This document shows, piece by piece, positions 34,027-45,442 of a stretch of DNA of 64,000 bases. The position numbers and the translations under genes were made by a program. Under the pieces are notes generated by a model. It did not search any database, had not been told where the DNA came from, and worked only from the letters and a program-made list of their open reading frames with translations. How positions within the stretch are numbered: the stretch's first letter is position 1; every line of letters begins with the position of its first letter. The stretch comes from Limnomonas spitsbergensis (lineage: Eukaryota > Chlorophyta > Chlorophyceae > Chlamydomonadales): assembly GCA_037349105.1 (NCBI GenBank), contig JAYJMM010000124.1:4572001-4636000 (forward strand). The letters are read 5' to 3'.

Positions 34027-34768
34027 GGTGAACGACTCTGCCAGGTACTTGAATACTACTGCCTTCGCTCGACCAGAATGGTCCTGCTCGGAACGCTTTG
34101 GCCGGCAGCAAAAAGTGCCAAGGCTATTTTTATACTTGGCAGCAGCGTGTCCACCGAAATAATGCCCGAAGTATCCACGGTACTGAATCAAGGAGGTGAC
34201 GTCTGCGTGACGAGGTAAGTGAGTCACGGCTGAGAGATGCCCGCCCGCCCAGTCTGTAGATAGGGGTTTACGTCTTTCCGACATGAGAAGAAGTGGAATT
34301 TTCTTACCTGTCTTGCTTACGCTTGATGGGGGCATCCAAGTCGGGCTCTGGGCTAGTGCCGCCCTGGCTGTGCCATGCCCTCTGCTTGCACTCCTTGCTT
34401 GCTTGGGGGGTCACAGCCACACAGGGTTGTTATTTTTCTCAACTCTATGCATGGAACGATGCTTGCGTCAGATTTGTGTAGGGCTGTATGTTTGGTAGTT
34501 AAATAAAAAAACATGCTCCCGACCTATGGGCAGCTGGACCCCATTCCCCTCATGGACTAAGCGAAAAGAGGCCATGCTGGATTGGTTAAACAATCGCGAC
34601 ATGTTAAGCAATGATTGTCTTACTCCACTCTTCTTACACGCCACTCATGGGCCTTGCTGTCAGGCCTGTGCAAATGGACGATGGGGGACGAGATTATGGA
34701 ATGTGTCGGAACATACAAAGTGGTAGTTTTTACAAGTCACCGGTATGCATATGATATGGACGTGCCAC

Positions 34769-35263
34769 TACCGTAGAACCGGATAGGGTTCGCGCACCCC
34801 GGATTTTGATATTCTGGCAAATCGTCCATGCAGGCAAATAAGCCATGTGTCAGTCCGCACTGCGCATTTACCGCGCAGCCCCCAATTTGAGCAAATAATT
34901 TCATTTTCTGTGCGCGCCGCCGATACAATCTTATTAATACAGGTCCGCGCAGCTAACAAAACAACAACTTCGCGCAAGGCAAATGGTCGGAGGAGGAAGA
35001 GGCCGACTGCCCTGAACTGAACAGCCCTCCTGGAAAGTGCTGCTATAAAGTCGACAGTACCGTTATGCTGACTAAAGAGCTGAATCTTGATATTTGGTAC
35101 CGGTAATACCCAGTAGTCTGCGCACCCCCCCAAATACTTTTTGGGGCCTTTGACTACCGAGTTCACGCAATGGGATTTTTGAATTATTTTTACCGCGCGC
35201 GCATGCTGTTCGCGCTCCCTTAAAATCATTAATTAAACCAAACGTGAAACCAGTTATACGGTA
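34769..35263. mobile_element. TA-flanked MITE-like element (495 bp)
   Basis: The left end ccgtagaaccgg and right end ccagttatacgg are imperfect inverted repeats flanked by TA. The interior shares 'cgcgcaccccc' motifs and A+T-rich 'aattaatac' runs with the element at 14763-14977. No transposase ORF is seen. Confidence 0.7.
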
Positions 35264-36730
35264 TGCCAGGCTTTACGAAATGGATGTTAGAGCCCATGCC
35301 AGTCATGGGCTTTTACAAGGTTTTGGTGCTCCCACAACAGCAAGCATCAGGGTTTGTACCATTAATTTAAGTATGCGCCTCATCTTTTACCAAAGTTTTG
35401 ATTACCGGTACCTTTCTGAATTGTTATTTTGATGTAATTCCTTAAGGGTGATGGGTGTAGGGAGGCTTGATTTAGCTATGTCTGCGGGGACTGGTGCATT
35501 TGGGATACTAGTAGTATTTATACTGGTACTTGATTGTTTTGGTCTATTAAATATGCTCCATGCTTTTATATCAGAAATCGGATTCTGACTTGTGCAGTCG
35601 TGTCCCACCCACTAGTAGCGTGGCAGGCCTTATAAATCATTTTGGGTCGTTGGAACCTTTTGCAGTTCAAGCTGTGATTCCAGGATTTCAAAGCGGTTAT
35701 GAGGGTCCTTAGTAGGGGGGCCTAAGTCTGACATTCATGCCTGAGATATGGTTTTGATGGCCTCGGCTACGATACCGTACTACGCTCTACCCTCCGCACG
35801 AAATGTATGGTTTAATGGGCAGCGCGGGCTTGTTGTACACTAATATAACTTCGAAAACCTGATGGTGCGCACAATTGTTGCGTCTTGCGAAAAAACGTCC
35901 TTTTTGCTCGCTAGCGGGCCAATACTGGCAGGCTATGTTTCCTGTGTCCTCCCAACAAAGCACGATTCGATTTTGCGTGCGTGACTGCGTGAGGAGAAAG
36001 AGGAAGAGAAGGAGATTAGGCGGGCCTCAGAGGATGAGGCAGTGGAGGAGGAGAACATAGATGACTAGTTTGCTGCATTACAGGTAATGCGTGTACCGGA
36101 ACGTTGTGGTGCCGTACCGTTTACTACAACGTGTTAAGGTGGGAGGGTGAGCCGGAAGTGGGGAGGTTGATACGGTACGTTAGGTGCTCTGGTTGATTCA
36201 TCTTTCTTTACGGTCTTTTATCTTTTTTTCTTTCTGATTTTTACGACTGACAATGGCACTTAACTGGCATCATTATCTTAAATTCTGGAAGAAGGAATGG
36301 CTTTCGCTTCTTGACGCGTTCTAGGGAGGCTTGGGAAGTTATCATCCGGCGTTCAAGCAACTGTCCTACTGCCTCGTCCTGAACTGCTTTAGCTCTTCAG
36401 TTCTGAAAGAATGGCATCCGTGTCTCGATGTGCTCCATGGCCTTAGCAGGAAGCAACATCTGCGGCGTGTTGCCTTTTCCGGCTAGCCCGTCTACACTAA
36501 AGCGTTGTGGTGATCTGCTGCGGAGCTCTGAAACCAGCAAAGGTACATCACCACGTGTAAGGTGATTCTTACCCTAAGATCGATTTGCACTGGGGATATA
36601 ATTTACCGTACTTTAGATACTGTCTACCTTTGAGCTTACTTTCTTGCTATCAGCTGAGCTGTTGACACGGAGGGGCCTTGCGTGCTTGAGCGTGAGCTGA
36701 GATTATCAAAGTTCAGCGGGGCTGAGGAAT
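35264..36730. other. Intergenic stretch, no supported gene
   Basis: Upstream of MGL and downstream of the unidentified gene at 38097. Open frames are short and lack family resemblance. A basic, arginine-rich short frame near 35990-36060 is probably chance. Confidence 0.5.
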
Positions 36731-36831
36731 TGTGACGCCTAAGTATAGCGGGGCCTCGTCACTTTACCTTTTGTATACTCGTGTGCCTCTTGTCTGAACA
36801 GCAAAAGTCCCCTCTTTACTTAGGCGTCACA
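36731..36831. repeat. 101-bp element with perfect 15-bp inverted ends
   Basis: Starts tgtgacgcctaagta and ends tacttaggcgtcaca, an exact inverted match. TG...CA ends with a TGTGACGCC start resemble a very short gypsy LTR, and the flanking RNase H remnant supports that, but no 5-bp target duplication is seen (ggaat versus cgttt). A small MITE is the alternative. Confidence 0.6.
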
Positions 36832-36845
36832 CGTTTCCTGAATTT

Positions 36846-37475
36846 GTAAAAAGCAAGAGGACATTGCACGACAATTTCGAAGTCATTTTCTGCCCTGGAA
36901 AATTCAATACGAATTGTGATGCCCTCACTAGGCAGTATGCGGAGGAGGAGGATCATCTTCCTACCCCGTTAACGCCATGCACTAATGCAATAAATATTTC
37001 ACAAATAATTGCGCCCCCCCTTGAGGACAAAAATGACTCCTGGCATAATATGCTTCTGTCCATTATCCCAGAAGCATGGACCGTATCATCTGAGACCCAC
37101 CCTCACTTGCTCACATTGCAGACAATAAAGTGCACCGGCATGGTCGAATCCGACTCATTTTCTCCCATGGCGGAGGAGGATTACATGAGGTATGGGACAG
37201 GAGAGCAAGCGCCCCACAATCGTTTTATGACGCAAGAGGCGTTGAACGCCACCCTATCCCCAGCCCTAGACGACCTGCCCGCATTAGCCACACAACATCG
37301 TCAGAACCGTTACAGTGGCCGGTTTCAGCATAGTACATGCTGCATGCTGGATAATAACTTCGATGCACAATGTGGAAAGCATCTCTGCCATGTGGTCTGC
37401 AATCATTGTTTCATGCGGCTGATTAATGGCCTTGCTTGTGCTTTCGTTCCTCATGGCATTGGCAGCCTTAAGTAG
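36846..37475 (+). pseudogene. Ty3/gypsy pol remnant (end of RNase H)
   Basis: The frame around 36864-36935 reads 'HDNFEVIFCPGKFNTNCDAL' then TRQ, which matches the C-terminal end of gypsy RNase H ('F.I.Y.PGK.N..AD.LSR'). The frame stays open to 37475, but the rest has no recognisable integrase motif and no upstream reverse transcriptase is visible, so this is a decayed fragment. The frame has no proper ATG at its start. Confidence 0.7.
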
Positions 37476-38096
37476 GGTCCAGTTTTCAGAAATCAGGGCT
37501 TCTTAGTGCCCTGTATCTAGGAACTTGGGATCAAAATCCTTATATCTTCGGGTTCCCCTATTGCCGGGTCAGTCTCCTGTACCCTCCAAGTACGCACATC
37601 CATGCGTCCTTTGTAGTACAGAATGAGAACAATTGCTGTAGTGTGGATGGTCAACACAATGACGTGGACGACCATGGCATCCGCCCGTAATCAAGAATCA
37701 TCAACGCTCCATCCTTTGCATGGCATCCATGTCTTCCCTCAGGGACATGTTCATAATGCAACTAAATTCGGTTGACAATCCCTTTCCCTCCTTTCAGCCA
37801 GTCACTGAAATGCACGTTCGAGCCATATAGGTTTGTAAATGCCGTCCCGGTACTGAACAAATTTTGAGATTGAAAATACCACATGGCCATCGTCAAAGGG
37901 CTCGGCCGTGTGAGCGCCCGGCTGTCACGTCGGGAGGAATATAAACTCTAAGGCTAGAGGTGATTATACAGATAAAGATGCTTTGCTATTACCAGGCACC
38001 GGTGAAACTTTTTCACAGCCAATTCTATAATTTCTGTGAGGCTCTAGTTATAGACCTAAGCCTATCTTGGCATAAAATGTTAAGAGAGGGGCCCAT
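37476..38096. other. Intergenic stretch, no supported feature
   Basis: Between the gypsy remnant and the 3' end of the unidentified gene. I see no exon chain, tandem array or RNA gene. A family B-like fragment ('gctcggccgtgtgagcgccc') lies near 37900. Confidence 0.4.
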
Positions 38097-40574
38097 TCAC
38101 GTTCGATCATGACCAGGCACGACTTCTGACACTGCTTCATGAACCAAGACAGCCTCACGTTGCTCATGGACCTGAGGAAGGACAAACACACTAAGCATTG
38201 ATATAAATGACACCAAATGGCAGGTCTCGACAACAAAGACAGCCCTACTGCTCTTCTCCTACAGGCTAGATCGCAGAGCAGGTGTTGAAGGTGCCTGTCC
38301 TATCTTGGCACACCCCAGGCAACATCTGCGGGCAACCCTACAACCGCCACTAAAGCCAAAGCAAGGGACCCAGCCATGACCGTCCAGTGGCCGGTGGCCC
38401 AAGCAACAAGGTTCGTCGCACCAGGCCCCCATGGTCGCAGGGATGAGGATGAAGCTCAAGTCAGCCACAAATGAATATGGTAGTAGCCGGGTTTAGGGTG
38501 AAGGGTTTCGCCGCACCTTGATGACATCCTGGCAGTCGTCAATCAGCACATCCAGATAAATCTGCTGGCTCTGAAATTCGGGCATGGCCTGACGGACAAA
38601 GGCCTGGAACTGGCGGCTGCCGCTGCCAAGCAGCGAGGGCCTGCTCACAGCGCGCACACAATCCTGAAATGAAGGCAACGCCGTAAAGCGCATGGGGTAA
38701 AAAGGGGTAAAATGGGTACCGTAAACAATGGGTGAAATCAGCTCAGCTCATGGGCGAAAATCAAGAGAGACCTATTTTGGTCCCTAGCGGCCTGGCCTGG
38801 CCTCTCTCATCTCCAGTATTCAACCATAATATTATTGATGTAATAGTTTTGTTTTAACCAGGTTCATGTAATTAAGATAAAATAATCAACGGCTTCAACA
38901 GCCGCTGTATCATCCGCCCACTCGCTCTCTCTCTCTCTTTCTCCTTAATTGCCCCCTTCCCGTCACCCAATCACCATGATGATCCCCTTGATGGCCTGCT
39001 GCGCCGGCAGGACCACGCTGCTGTCCAGCTGCTCTGGTGTTTCCAACAGCATTGCAACCGCCTGCGCACATGGCCAAAAGTTGGGATTCAGTTGGCCTGA
39101 CCCAAGGATTAAAACCCTAACATTCCACAGCCCAAGAGCAGTGCCCTTACAGACCAGCCACACTTCAGTAAACACTCGGAGAGTCATAAGTCCAGCAACA
39201 TCCTTCTCCTAGGTCATTCCGAGCAGCCAGTACAGATGGTGCACATTATTCGCGTGATAAATATAAATACATGGTGCCCAACAGCCCCAGGCACACGATC
39301 CCAGACTCATGTACGGTATGTACGGCGTATGTAGCATCAGGATATACTGTATGCGCCAGCCCTACTCACCATCGCCACCAGCTCGATGCGCCTGCGCATA
39401 GACACCGGGAACTTGGTCGAGCCTAGCGACTCATGCTGCAGGAGCACATCAAAGCATGCACTTGCGCTTAGGGGCGGAAGCGGCAGGCCCAGGCGCGTGA
39501 GCTCGGCGTCCAAGCTTCCTCCGGCCTCCCGTCTCTGAGTAGGAGGCACCACGCGGGAGGCCCTGGCTCGGGCCTGTGAGACCCCGCAAGAGGGCTTTGG
39601 AGCTTGAGTCGGGGAACCCAATGTGGGCGGCTTGGGGCTGGTGCCAGCCGCCGCTGCTGCCATTGCTGCTGCGAATGACGAAGCTGCAACCAGCATCGCC
39701 TGGGGCATGCCCGTGCCTGCTTGCTGCGGCATGCCCATGGTAATGCACTCACAAAGAATGGCCTCCAATAGGGGTCCGAGGATGGCTTCGAGGGTTTGGC
39801 AGGCCTGCTCCAGCATGATTGCCCATACGCTGCTGCTGTCAGTTGCTGCACAGACAAACCAGGAGGGTATTGGGAGGAAACTCAGGCTGGCAAGGCTGTG
39901 CAAAGGGCTTTGCGGGGAATGTGGGGGAATGCCTCATTGTGAAGGGAGTGACACTTAAGATTGATTGAGACGAGGGCTGTTGTCATTTATAATATGATTC
40001 TGCTGCATGAATTTGAATCTTACATGACAGCGGCATCTGTGGGAATATCGGCGAGACGAATCGCACATTCTGTGGTGCCTCTTCCATGCCTCCCGCAGCT
40101 GGGCTACTGCCCGACTCCCGCTGGGGTGACGATTTCCCTGTAGAGTGTGTGCAGGGTGTGTTGTGCACCCCATAAGCAGGTGAGGCCTTCAGGCATGAAG
40201 GTGATCTGCTTGTGGGTAGGGATGGGCTGCTCATGCGTGGGGGCAAGGGTGCGTTTGGGCCAGCCCCAGCGGGTTTGCTAGTGGTGTCAGCCGCTGCATC
40301 AAACGGGATGGAGGTGGGGCTGTTATAGCTGCTGAAGGCGTAGTTTGCGTGCTTGTCGTGAGGTGGTTTCCCTGATGAGGAGCCGGTTCCATGCGAGGCG
40401 CTGTTCCCATGCGGCCCCGCCTCATTCCCGAACTCTTCTCTGGAGGGCTGCTTTGAATTCGGGAGTTTCTTGCTACCGACCCCGGCGCCATCTCCATCCT
40501 GGCGCTCCCTTGGGGTAGTGTACTCATCACTAAAGTCATCGTATGACCCTCGCTTGCTGCCTGGGCTGGCAGAT
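38097..40574 (-). CDS. Unidentified protein, five 3' exons (5' partial)
   Basis: Exons, all complement: 40024-40574, 39370-39845, 38975-39061, 38517-38663, 38097-38171. Junctions are GT-AG and phases agree to a TGA, giving about 445 codons. The first visible exon is serine-, proline- and glycine-rich and looks disordered ('SYDDFSDEYTTPRERQDGDG'). The second starts with a hydrophobic helical stretch ('WAIMLEQACQTLEAILGPLL'), has an alanine run, and ends 'FPVSMRRRIELVAM'. The last three are compact and helical ('AVAMLLETPEQLDSS', 'FVRQAMPEFQSQQIYLDVLI'). I do not recognise the family. A helical adaptor or tethering protein is possible but only a guess. Upstream exons should lie beyond 40575 and were not found; LINE-like debris occupies that side. 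Confidence 0.62.
38270..38430 (-). repeat. Dispersed repeat family A copy, inverted
   Basis: Reads 'caaccgccactaaagccaaa', 'gaccgtccagtggccggtgg' and 'ccaagcaacaaggttcgtcg'. It sits in the last intron of the unidentified gene. Confidence 0.6.
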
Positions 40575-40869
40575 CTGAAAGAGGCAGGCAGCAGGGGAAA
40601 GGTGTGCCTTTATGGAAGGGAGCCAGGGTAGGGCACACGTTCGTGCAGATCGCAGCAATAAATACTGTTCGCGCGATACGGTCGGGTGAGCATATATTGA
40701 GGTCTGCGGCAAAGAACAGCTGGCTGACTGAGCAAAGCCTGACTGTCGACACTTGTGCTTTCTGATGGTCGATTTTGTGTCATCTATCACGCGACGTTTG
40801 AACAGCTGCATGCAAATTCAGACTTACATGCTGTTCTGGACTTTCATGACCTGGAAGGTGACAAAAGTG

Positions 40870-41520
40870 CGGGTTGGGGGGCAGCAGTGGTCATCGACAC
40901 CAGTTAAGAGGCACGTCCAAGTTCGCTGGATTTCAAGCTGCACTGCATGTGCTCATTGGCCGTTTACAGTCTTGTAGCCATTGTCGATCAACCTGCACCT
41001 GGTTCGTACATTCTGACTCAACGTACGCTGGCAATCACCGCTGGTTATGCCTCAACAGCAGGACGCAGTGTCGCCTGCCTCATCAACTGCGTCACCGTGG
41101 GCTGCTCGCATCCGCAGCCAGCTGGTGGTTAATGAGGGAGCTGCAGATCAAGCCACTACAGTGAAATTACTTGCACACGTCAAGTGCTCCGCTTCAACAA
41201 CGCAGCGGTGGCACCGACAGGGACAGTCTCACAGCAAGACAGCCCACTCATGTCCGCAGACATGGCAGCCGACATGCAGCTCGCAGTCAGGCAAAGCACC
41301 GGACCATGCACTTGGTGCAGTGAATACACTCAGGAACTTGAGTGGCGAGCAACCGTCCCCAACCTGTGCCAGGCAGCACCTGACCTACAGCCGCTACCGG
41401 CGCGGATGGAGGTGCTGGACGAAGCCTATAGGCAGGCGCAGCTGGACTCGCCCCGCCCGGGGGAACCCAGGGATCCAGCCACGGAATACAGGTATGCGGC
41501 AGCTATCAGCCCGTAGCAGG
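40870..41520 (+). pseudogene. LINE-like ORF2 C-terminal fragment, frameshifted
   Basis: Peptides in shifting plus-strand frames ('MRELQIKPLQ', 'LRFNNAAV', 'ADMQLAVRQ', 'VLDEAYRQAQLD') match, in the same order, peptides in the minus-strand fragment at 44285-45060. The order resembles the region after the reverse transcriptase in LINE-type ORF2 proteins. The family assignment is from memory and tentative. The copy is broken by frameshifts. Confidence 0.5.
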
Positions 41521-41552
41521 CGCTCGCCAACAGGAGCCTCATTACTGGTGAA

Positions 41553-41616
41553 TTTGCGAGCACACAAGCACATTCCCTCAGCAAGAGGGAGTGTGCTTGT
41601 GCGGTGTGCTCGCAAA
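41553..41616. repeat. Inverted repeat junction (hairpin)
   Basis: 'tttgcgagcacacaagcaca' faces 'tgtgctcgcaaa' with GAGGGA/TCCCTC at the loop. Pairing is near-perfect apart from a 5-base bulge. It lies at the end of the LINE-like fragment, so it probably marks an inverted duplication of that element. Confidence 0.7.
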
Positions 41617-42474
41617 CTTACGGCTGCCACTCGGCTCCATCAGCATGGCCGGCACCGGAGAATGCTGCATCCGTCTGCGGCATCAGACTCTCAACTGCCA
41701 ACGATGCTATCCTTGGCAAGGGGAGATGGCGAGCATGTGGAGGCAGGGCGTTCTTCATACTTGTATCTTATGCCGTAGGGTCCAAGAGCCACTGCGGGAG
41801 CGGAGTTGAGCTGGTACCCCGGACAGAGCCACATACTTTCACCAGTTGGATGCACCGGGTAGGAACGGGTGGGATACGGGGATGCCCAAGATTTTGTACA
41901 ATATGTGGTCGAAGTTGGAGAAGGCTAGCTGCTACCCCGAGGCACTGCCTGTGTTCCCTGAAATCCTGCCTCAAGAGCCCCCACCTTGCCCCAGAACTAT
42001 AACCTTGAACCCCAATCCAGGCATTTCCAAAGGCGCGACAAGCTTGACAAACAGTAAAAATCCACGGAGCGCCTAAACACAGCCCGCGCAAATGTCTAAA
42101 AATCTCCTAAAGAAACAAACAGCGTCTTACCAGTCCTCATGCAACCTTAGTATGAGTACCTAAGGGCCCTAAAGCACTTTCTGTGCATCATGAACCTGTC
42201 CCTCAATATATAATGACTCCCATGGGCGCAAGAAACATTTACAGCACTTATATTATATCTGGGCACCCCCGGTTGTGGGAAGCAGCCACACATACGTCTT
42301 TGTGCCACTACTAAGGCGGGGTAACCAGCTGGAGCTGGGTGGCGACTGTTGTAACAAACAAGGTATCTTCACAGCAGAGGAATGGCTTCGTGGCGCCCCA
42401 TTTCGCCCGGGTTGGGAGCAATGGGGGTCCAAACCAGAGGGTCCAAGGATGAGTTCGTGCACGTGTGCACTTCT

Positions 42475-42625
42475 GCGATATCATGACCTTTCAACTAGGG
42501 GGGCTGGTGTTGCAAGCCCTGCTGCCCAGGCCACCGCCGGCAGGCTGGTCAAACTTTGGTTCCGATTGGCTTAGTGGCGGCCGCCCAGCGGCAATGGGCA
42601 GTTCTTGGCCAGATGTCCCTCTTTT
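42475..42625 (+). repeat. Dispersed repeat family A copy
   Basis: Contains 'ggctggtcaaactttggttc', CGATTGGCTTAGTGGCGGCCGCCC and 'aagccctgctgcccaggcca'. It is rearranged relative to other copies. Confidence 0.5.
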
Positions 42626-42934
42626 CGCAGTGCCAGCACCTCTTTCCTATTTCGTCACACTCGGCATCTCCAATTGGTGTCACCCAGTCCGAGCATGCTG
42701 TGGGCTGGCGAGCGCTGATAAATAGAGCATGTTACATAGGTGATTGATAGTGAGTCCCTGACGGGTAAATAACATCACACCTGGGCCATGCTGACATGAA
42801 GCTCGGCCACGTCGGCAAACAAAAAGACAGCTAGGAAAGTCAAGGAAGAAGGCACAAGAGGAAAGAAAGGATGGCAAGTTCACCCACCAAACAAGAGGAA
42901 CACAAAGGTCGGGCAAACAGGAGTCCTTGACAGG

Positions 42935-43230
42935 TGAATGACGTCACACCGTTGGGCCCTCATTCGAAAGGCTCGGCCTTTTGAGCGCACAACTGATCGG
43001 TTGGGGGGGGGGAATGGGTCAGGAAAGAAGAAAAAGGGGAAAGAAAAGTGAGGGACAGGCAAAGGCTGAAAAATAAGGACTGTAAAAGGAATAATTAGCA
43101 GGGGATCATAAGCCTCTGTAATGTCTATGCCTCAGCGAGATCTACCACATCTTCCACAAAAGCTAGGGCATCACACCTTGGCCTGGGAGGCTGGGAGTCC
43201 GACAGGTGCGCATGCCTACCTGGATCCACT
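42935..43230. repeat. Dispersed repeat family B, long copy
   Basis: Starts 'tgaatgacgtcacaccgttg' with GGGCCCTCATTCGAAAGGCTCGGCC and extends to a minus-strand segment reading 'DALAFVEDVVDLAEA'. The same layout occurs at 43865-44130 and 52260-52515. Confidence 0.7.
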
Positions 43231-43864
43231 TCTGTACAGGCAAATCACGCAATGGCTTGTCATAGAGCGCCGACTCGTCAAGACGATAGACCAGACGATA
43301 TTGCGACAAGGCAAAACTACTGGTGGTCGCAAGCCCAAATCTGTTGGTGCATTGTCGAGGGGATCTAACCCGCCAAACGACCCTCTCTCTTCCTCTGTCC
43401 AGGACAAGGGTTTCTAAGTTCCTGCCCCACCACAAAGGATGTGGAATTGTATGTATGGTTGGACCTTGGATCCGGGTAGCTGGGTTCCATGTTCCTGTCC
43501 TCTCAAAACGGTATTGGAGGGTGGCAATGGCTGCACCATGTTCCTAGCTGTGTACGGCAGCTGGGATTCAGCTTGCTTTTCCCCGACCAGCCCGACGCAG
43601 CCGAGCATTCAGCTGGGCCCTTCGGGTATGCACCATCCTAATTGCAGGTAACCCAATTGGGTGGCACTAGCGCAGCCATGAGGGCAGGTGGAAGGATAAG
43701 GGTACTAGGGAAGGCAGGAGGGGTGCTGGGTTGAGCCTTGTACGCACGTGTGGGTCAGGGTGGAGGGCTGGTGGATGAGGTATCCAATGGTAAGGATGAG
43801 GTGGTCACCACTCACCAGGGGGGGCTGCCGGGCTGCCTAGGAGGTCAGCTCATCTCTCAGCCCA

Positions 43865-44130
43865 AAGTCACTAACGTTACACCTCTGGGCCCTGCTCAAA
43901 AAAAGGCTCGGCCGCGTGGGCGCCTAAGTAAAAGGGGCAGAAAGAAAAAAAGGAAAAGGGGTCAAAGGTAAGGGACAGACAAAAGGCTGGAAAGGAAAGG
44001 CAAAGGAAGTTCCAGCCTCTGAGAACGTCTACGCCTCGACATTTTCTACCACATGTTCCACAAAAGCCACGGCATCGCCCCCAAGCTTGCCCCAATACAA
44101 CTCGAACAAGTTTCTAGCACCGATCAGAGG
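43865..44130. repeat. Dispersed repeat family B, long copy
   Basis: 'ctaacgttacacctctgggc', CCTGCTCAAAAAAAGGCTCGGCCGCG and a minus-strand segment reading 'ARNLFELYWGKLGGDAVAFV'. An in-frame stop follows, so this copy cannot encode the full peptide. Confidence 0.75.
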
Positions 44131-44284
44131 ACCTGCCCATCCCCGCTCCCTAAGTTGATCCTGCACACTGGGGCATTGAAAGCAAGCATGCAATGCGTCC
44201 TCCACATGCTCGCCGTCTCCCCTAGCCCAACATCGCAGGCAGCACCGTCTGTCACGCTGCTGACCGCTGCGCCGTCCTCTAGTG

Positions 44285-45060
44285 TCAGCCGTGTTGACGG
44301 CGCCGAGCCACAGCCTTCATTTTGTGCACGCAAGCACACTCCCTTCGGCTGGTGCGGCCCCTGGCCTGCGCAAGGATGGCGCCCGCCGTAGGCTGGAACC
44401 AGGCGCGGTAGGCGGCCGAAGACCTGTGCTTAGTGGCAGAATCTCTGGGGTCCCCTCTGCCAGCTACATCCAGCTGCGCCCGCTGGTATGCTGCATCGAC
44501 TAACGCGAGCACCTCTGACAGGTAGCGGCTGCAGGTCAGTCGCTGTCAGACGCAGTTTGGGGACGGCTGAACCCAGCTCCAGCTCCTCCAAGGTACCTAG
44601 CAAATCACTACAATAATAGCGCCCTCCGGTGCCCTGCCTGACAGCGAGCTGCATGTCGGCCGCCTTGGCTGCCACCATGAGTGGACTGTCTTGCTGTGCT
44701 GCTGGTGTTACCGCTGCGTTGTAGAAGCGAAGTACATGCTGCCACCAGCTTCGCTGTAACGGCTGGATCTGAAACTCCCTCATGACCCCCCAGCTGGCAA
44801 CGGACGCAGATAGCCCAGCAGCCTGGCGGCTGGTGCAGATGCTGGAGGAATCTGGACTGCATCCTGCTGTTGAGGTAATGCCGCGGCCTGAGGTGATCGG
44901 TGGCCCACACCACATCACTGTAGCTGGACGCAGGCGCTGCATAGACAGACGCCAACCGGATACGTGTAGGCAGATGATGCCAGAGGTGTACCTTGGCGGC
45001 CATGCGGCGGACACGGTGCAACGCGGTAGCCAAAGGCGCCTCTCTACCTCAGCCCAAAGT
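44285..45060 (-). pseudogene. LINE-like ORF2 C-terminal fragment
   Basis: Minus-strand peptides 'RVRRMAAKVHLWHHLPTRIR', 'MREFQIQPLQ', 'HVLRFYNAAV', 'AADMQLAVRQ', 'LALVDAAYQRAQLD' and 'AAYRAWFQP' occur in changing frames. They parallel the fragments at 40870-41520 (+) and 52568-52990 (+). No intact reverse transcriptase is present. It is inactive debris. Confidence 0.5.
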
Positions 45061-45442
45061 ATTACCGGTTGTGGATGAGAGTGGGCTAGGAAGAAGATAG
45101 GAGGCTCTAGGAGTAAATATGATGTACTATATGTCTGGGTGGGTGGGAGGGTGGGCAAAGCTTATTTGGGTAGACTTTCAAGCCTCTGCTTTGAAGCCTG
45201 TAGGCTTTCAGTGTGGTCACAAGTGTGAATGACAGTTGGAAACAGCGCAGCAGTTCGGCATACATGCTTTCACATAGTCTTATCAGCTCTCTACAGTCTC
45301 TCTAACACGTGTGGTTAACATGAACCATTGGTCTCTTTAAAGTCCCACCCTCATCCCACACCTCGGCTACACAAGACGGCTTGTTCGCAAGGTGTATAAA
45401 TTAAATCCATCCGACCAGATAGTTTAAGTTTTGAAGGGGGAG

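Noticed and set aside
36864..37475. Intact 203-codon gene
   Set aside because: The frame begins at a TTG, its first 25 codons match the end of an RNase H domain, and the rest has no recognisable domain. A pol remnant is the simpler reading.
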